From: CAVSMC01 sp963798655
GTDB lineage: Bacteria > Pseudomonadota > Gammaproteobacteria > Burkholderiales > Casimicrobiaceae
Reading direction: 5' to 3'
Assembly (NCBI GenBank): GCA_963798655.1
Contig: CAWCUH010000014.1
Span: 62,001-126,000, forward strand
Length of the DNA: 64,000 nt
Numbering within the stretch: the stretch's first letter is position 1; the number at the start of each line of letters is the position of its first letter. This document shows positions 61,544 to 64,000 of the stretch, one piece after another. The notes beneath the pieces were generated by a model that was not told the DNA's origin, ran no database searches, and saw only the letters and a list, made by a program, of their open reading frames with translations. The position numbers were made by a program, and so were the translations under genes.

Positions 61544-62899
61544 CTACTTGCTCAGGTGGGCGAGCGCGTCCGCGATGCGCGAAACGGCGACGATCTCCAC
61601 ACCATCAACATCTTGTTTTGGTTTGTTGAGAGACGGCATGAGGATCGAGCGGAAGCCAAGCTTCGCTGCCTCGCGGATTCGTTCCTGACCGCGCTGGACA
61701 GGGCGAATCTCGCCGGCGAGACCGACTTCGCCGAATACGAGAGATTTGCGCGGTAGCGGCTTGTTCTTGAAAGAAGAGTAGACCGCGAGCAGCACGGCAA
61801 GATCCGCCGCCGGCTCCCCGATCCGCACGCCGCCGACCGCATTGACGAACACGTCGTAGCCACCCGTCTCGACGCCGCCGTGGCGATGCAGCACCGCGAG
61901 CAGCAGCGCGAGCCGCTGTGGATCGAGTCCGACCGACAGCCGGCGCGGCGTGCCGCCCGCGACCGGATCGACCAGCGCCTGCACCTCGACCAGCAGCGGG
62001 CGCGAGCCTTCGAGTGTCGCGACGATCGCCGAGCCGGGGACGCCCGCGTCGTGCTGGGACATGAACATCGCCGACGGATTGGAGACGCCGCGCAATCCGC
62101 GCTCGGTCATCGCGAACACGCCGAGCTCGTTCGCCGCGCCGAAGCGATTCTTGATCGCCCGCACCAGCCGGAAGCTCGAATGCGTGTCGCCTTCGAAATA
62201 GAGCACGGTGTCGACGATGTGCTCGAGCACGCGCGGGCCCGCGATCGCGCCCTCCTTCGTCACGTGGCCGACGAACACGACGACGGTGCCGCGCTGCTTC
62301 GCGATCCGAGTGAGCTGCGCCGCGCATTCGCGTACCTGCGATACGCTGCCTGGCGCCGACGTCAGCGCCTCCGTGTACATCGTCTGGATCGAGTCGATGA
62401 CGACGACGTCCGGGCGCTCGGCGTCGAGTGCCGCGACAATCGCTTCGAGCTGCACTTCGGCCAGCAGCGCGACCGGCGCGTTGAGCAGGCCGAGACGCTG
62501 CGCGCGCAGCGCCGTCTGCTCGACCGACTCCTCGCCGGTGACGTAGAGCGCCTTGCGCGTCGCGCCGAGCGCGGCCGTCGCCTGCAAGAGCAGCGTCGAC
62601 TTGCCGATGCCGGGGTCGCCGCCGAGAAGGATCACGGCGCCCGGCACCATGCCGCCGCCGAGCACGCGGTCGAACTCGTCGATGCCGGTCGCAAAGCGCG
62701 GGTTCTCGCCGGCCTCGATGCTGCCCAGTGCGCGCACGGCGCTTCGCGCTCCGGCGACGCTCGCGAAACGCGACGGCGCCGGCGCGGCGAGCGTCTCGAC
62801 GAGCGTGTTCCACGCCGCGCAGTGCGGGCATTGCCCCTGCCATTTCGACGTCTGTCCGCCGCACTCGGTGCAGCTGTAGACGGTTTTCGCCTTCGCCAT
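61544..62899 (-). CDS. radA: DNA repair protein RadA (Sms)
   Basis: 451 residues from the ATG at 62899, overlapping the upstream stop. A C4 zinc finger (CTECGGQTSKWQGQCPHC), Walker A GGDPGIGKSTLLLQA, Walker B VVVIDSIQTMY and the RadA-specific IKNRFGAANELGVFAM are all present, followed by the Lon-like domain (GGYDVFVNAVGGVRIGEPAA). It helps branch migration and processing in recombination. Length is normal. It is coupled to the membrane protein gene upstream. Confidence 0.97.
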   Translation of the reverse strand: MAKAKTVYSCTECGGQTSKWQGQCPHCAAWNTLVETLAAPAPSRFASVAGARSAVRALGSIEAGENPRFATGIDEFDRVLGGGMVPGAVILLGGDPGIGKSTLLLQATAALGATRKALYVTGEESVEQTALRAQRLGLLNAPVALLAEVQLEAIVAALDAERPDVVVIDSIQTMYTEALTSAPGSVSQVRECAAQLTRIAKQRGTVVVFVGHVTKEGAIAGPRVLEHIVDTVLYFEGDTHSSFRLVRAIKNRFGAANELGVFAMTERGLRGVSNPSAMFMSQHDAGVPGSAIVATLEGSRPLLVEVQALVDPVAGGTPRRLSVGLDPQRLALLLAVLHRHGGVETGGYDVFVNAVGGVRIGEPAADLAVLLAVYSSFKNKPLPRKSLVFGEVGLAGEIRPVQRGQERIREAAKLGFRSILMPSLNKPKQDVDGVEIVAVSRIADALAHLSK

Positions 62900-63702
62900 C
62901 AGACGTAGAGCCGCCATGCTTCGCCGAGCGTGCGCGCCCCCGGGAAGTAGTGCTCGAACGCGATGCCGGCGACGACGAGCGTCGCACTGACCGCCGCGAA
63001 CGGCTTCCACGTTGCAGCGAGGACGCTCCCGCTCCAGCCGGGATCCGCGCTCGCCTTGCGCACGCCGTGGCCGAATCCGTGCGTCAGCGCTGCGCCGAAG
63101 GCGACGTCGGCGAGCAGATGCGGCGCGGCGACCAGCAGGTACACGGCACCGCCGATCAGCGCCGACGCAATGGCGAGCGTGATCAGCACCAGCACGATGA
63201 ATTCGCCGTCGTCGCCGCCGATGTCGATGCCGAACCCGCCATGCGACGAACTCGATCCGCTGCTCGACACGGGAAGGGCCGGACGCGGCGCCGACGAGTC
63301 GAACGAGCTCGACGCGCCGGCACCACCGAAACGGCCGCCACCGATGCTCTTCGGTGCGGCCGCGCCCATGTCGACCCCGCCGCTGCCGCCACTGCCTCCC
63401 GAACCCGACGAATCGAGCGCGTTGCCGAGGTCGACGCCACCGATCGGTCGTGCGCCGACGTACGCGAGCCACAGGCGCATCGCGACGAAGAAGGCGCCGT
63501 ACGCGACGGCGAGCGCAACGAGCCATCGCAGCGCCGCGTGGTGCACGGGAACCTCGAGCAGCAGGTGATTCGCGAGCGCGCCGGACGCGAACGCGACGCC
63601 GAGCATCAGCGACATGTGGAAGCGCAGCCAGAAGCGGCCTGCGAGCGTGCGCTCGAGCGCGCGGCGGCGGCCGTCGGCGTCGTCGCTCCGAATCGCCACC
63701 AC
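62899..63702 (-). CDS. Hypothetical membrane protein with Gly/Ser-rich loop
   Basis: 267 residues from a GTG at 63702. Four hydrophobic helices: FHMSLMLGVAFASGALANHL, LRWLVALAVAYGAFFVAMRL, FIVLVLITLAIASALIGGAV and FAAVSATLVVAGIAFEHYF. Between the second and third lies a 90-residue Gly/Ser/Asp-rich segment (GSGGSGGSGGVDMG) with no fixed fold expected. No family recognised with confidence. It overlaps radA and follows the PfkB kinase by one base, so the three form an operon. Confidence 0.65.
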   Translation of the reverse strand: MVAIRSDDADGRRRALERTLAGRFWLRFHMSLMLGVAFASGALANHLLLEVPVHHAALRWLVALAVAYGAFFVAMRLWLAYVGARPIGGVDLGNALDSSGSGGSGGSGGVDMGAAAPKSIGGGRFGGAGASSSFDSSAPRPALPVSSSGSSSSHGGFGIDIGGDDGEFIVLVLITLAIASALIGGAVYLLVAAPHLLADVAFGAALTHGFGHGVRKASADPGWSGSVLAATWKPFAAVSATLVVAGIAFEHYFPGARTLGEAWRLYV

Positions 63703-63703
63703 G

Positions 63704-64000
63704 TCAGCCGAGCTCGTCTGGCGTTACGACGGCGGTGCCGAGTTTGCCGACGACGACGCCGGCAGCCTCGTTTGCGATGTGCACTGCAGTCAACAGATCG
63801 GCACCGGCACCGAGCAGCGTGCCTAGCGCGGCGATTACCGTGTCGCCGGCCCCTGAAACGTCGTAGACCTCGCGCGCCTGCGCCGGAATGTGCTCCGCTC
63901 CGGCGGCAGTGAAAAGGCTCATGCCTTCCTCGGAGCGCGTGACGAGCAGCGCGTCGATGTCGAGGTCGTCGATCAGTTGCTGCGCGCGGCGCACGAGGTC
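63704..64000 (-). CDS. PfkB-family sugar kinase, C-terminal part, probably heptose-7-phosphate kinase
   Basis: Partial gene entering from the right edge; about 98 residues seen. DVSGAGDTVIAALGTLL is the PfkB signature with the catalytic Asp, preceded by LVTRSEEGMSLF and HIPAQAREVY, which is typical of the RfaE/HldE kinase that feeds LPS core heptose synthesis. The sequence ends soon after the kinase domain, matching the separate RfaE1 kinase of betaproteobacteria rather than the two-domain HldE of enterics. Confirmation needs the missing N-terminus. Confidence 0.75.
   Translation of the reverse strand, partial: DLVRRAQQLIDDLDIDALLVTRSEEGMSLFTAAGAEHIPAQAREVYDVSGAGDTVIAALGTLLGAGADLLTAVHIANEAAGVVVGKLGTAVVTPDELG

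Overview
The window looks like a chromosomal segment of a flagellated, high-GC betaproteobacterium, most likely Burkholderiales. The signs are the FlhDC master regulator beside motAB, the flhBAFG-fliA run, a full flgBCDEFGHIJKL rod/hook operon with divergent flgAMN, and the cysI-DUF934-cobA cluster. Coding is dense, with many ATGA-type overlaps and several GTG or TTG starts. I saw no rRNA or tRNA gene, no CRISPR array and no intact insertion sequence.

Layout. 1-5035 (minus strand) holds the filament genes: partial fliK, fliT, fliS, fliD, flaG, fliC. fliD carries one apparent single-base insertion and fliC carries four. A 515-base divergent control region with a sigma-28 promoter and a 20-base palindrome separates them from 5551-16366 (plus): flhDC, motAB, flhBAF, a MinD-like flhG, fliA, then a second stator pair motCD. 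A 117-base repeat unit has been inserted exactly at the motA/motB junction. 16445-18248 is a histidine kinase with a single-domain response regulator. 18245-19847 (minus) is flgN, flgM, flgA. 20004-30430 (plus) is flgB to flgL, followed by a diguanylate cyclase.

32291-43000: a NarL-type two-component pair (minus), an EAL-like/HDOD protein (plus) and a REC-degenerate GGDEF-EAL phosphodiesterase (minus); the last two have sigma-28 type promoters. Then come a PilZ-like protein, a small DUF2069 membrane protein, a hydrolase, a methyltransferase and a Nudix hydrolase. 42675-46085 is assimilatory sulfite reduction with siroheme genes. 46101-48371 holds poorly recognised genes and two gene-poor gaps.

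48669-64000: a secreted subtilisin-fold protein with a Glu where the catalytic His is expected and FG-GAP-like repeats, a UvrD-type helicase, a CheB-like methylesterase, a 1372-residue CheB-CheR-PAS-kinase-receiver fusion, a TPR O-GlcNAc-transferase-like glycosyltransferase, radA, a glycine/serine-rich membrane protein, and the end of a PfkB-family kinase, probably hldE/rfaE.

Together the window encodes a transcriptional cascade (FlhDC, then FliA/FlgM), a dual-stator motor and a c-di-GMP module wired to it. A conventional cheYZAW operon is absent here even beside fliA-motCD, where it often lies. A family of inverted repeats built on GGGTCAGAGT sits downstream of genes at four places. Coordinates and motifs were read directly; functions follow from family knowledge; regulatory sites are inferences from sequence resemblance.
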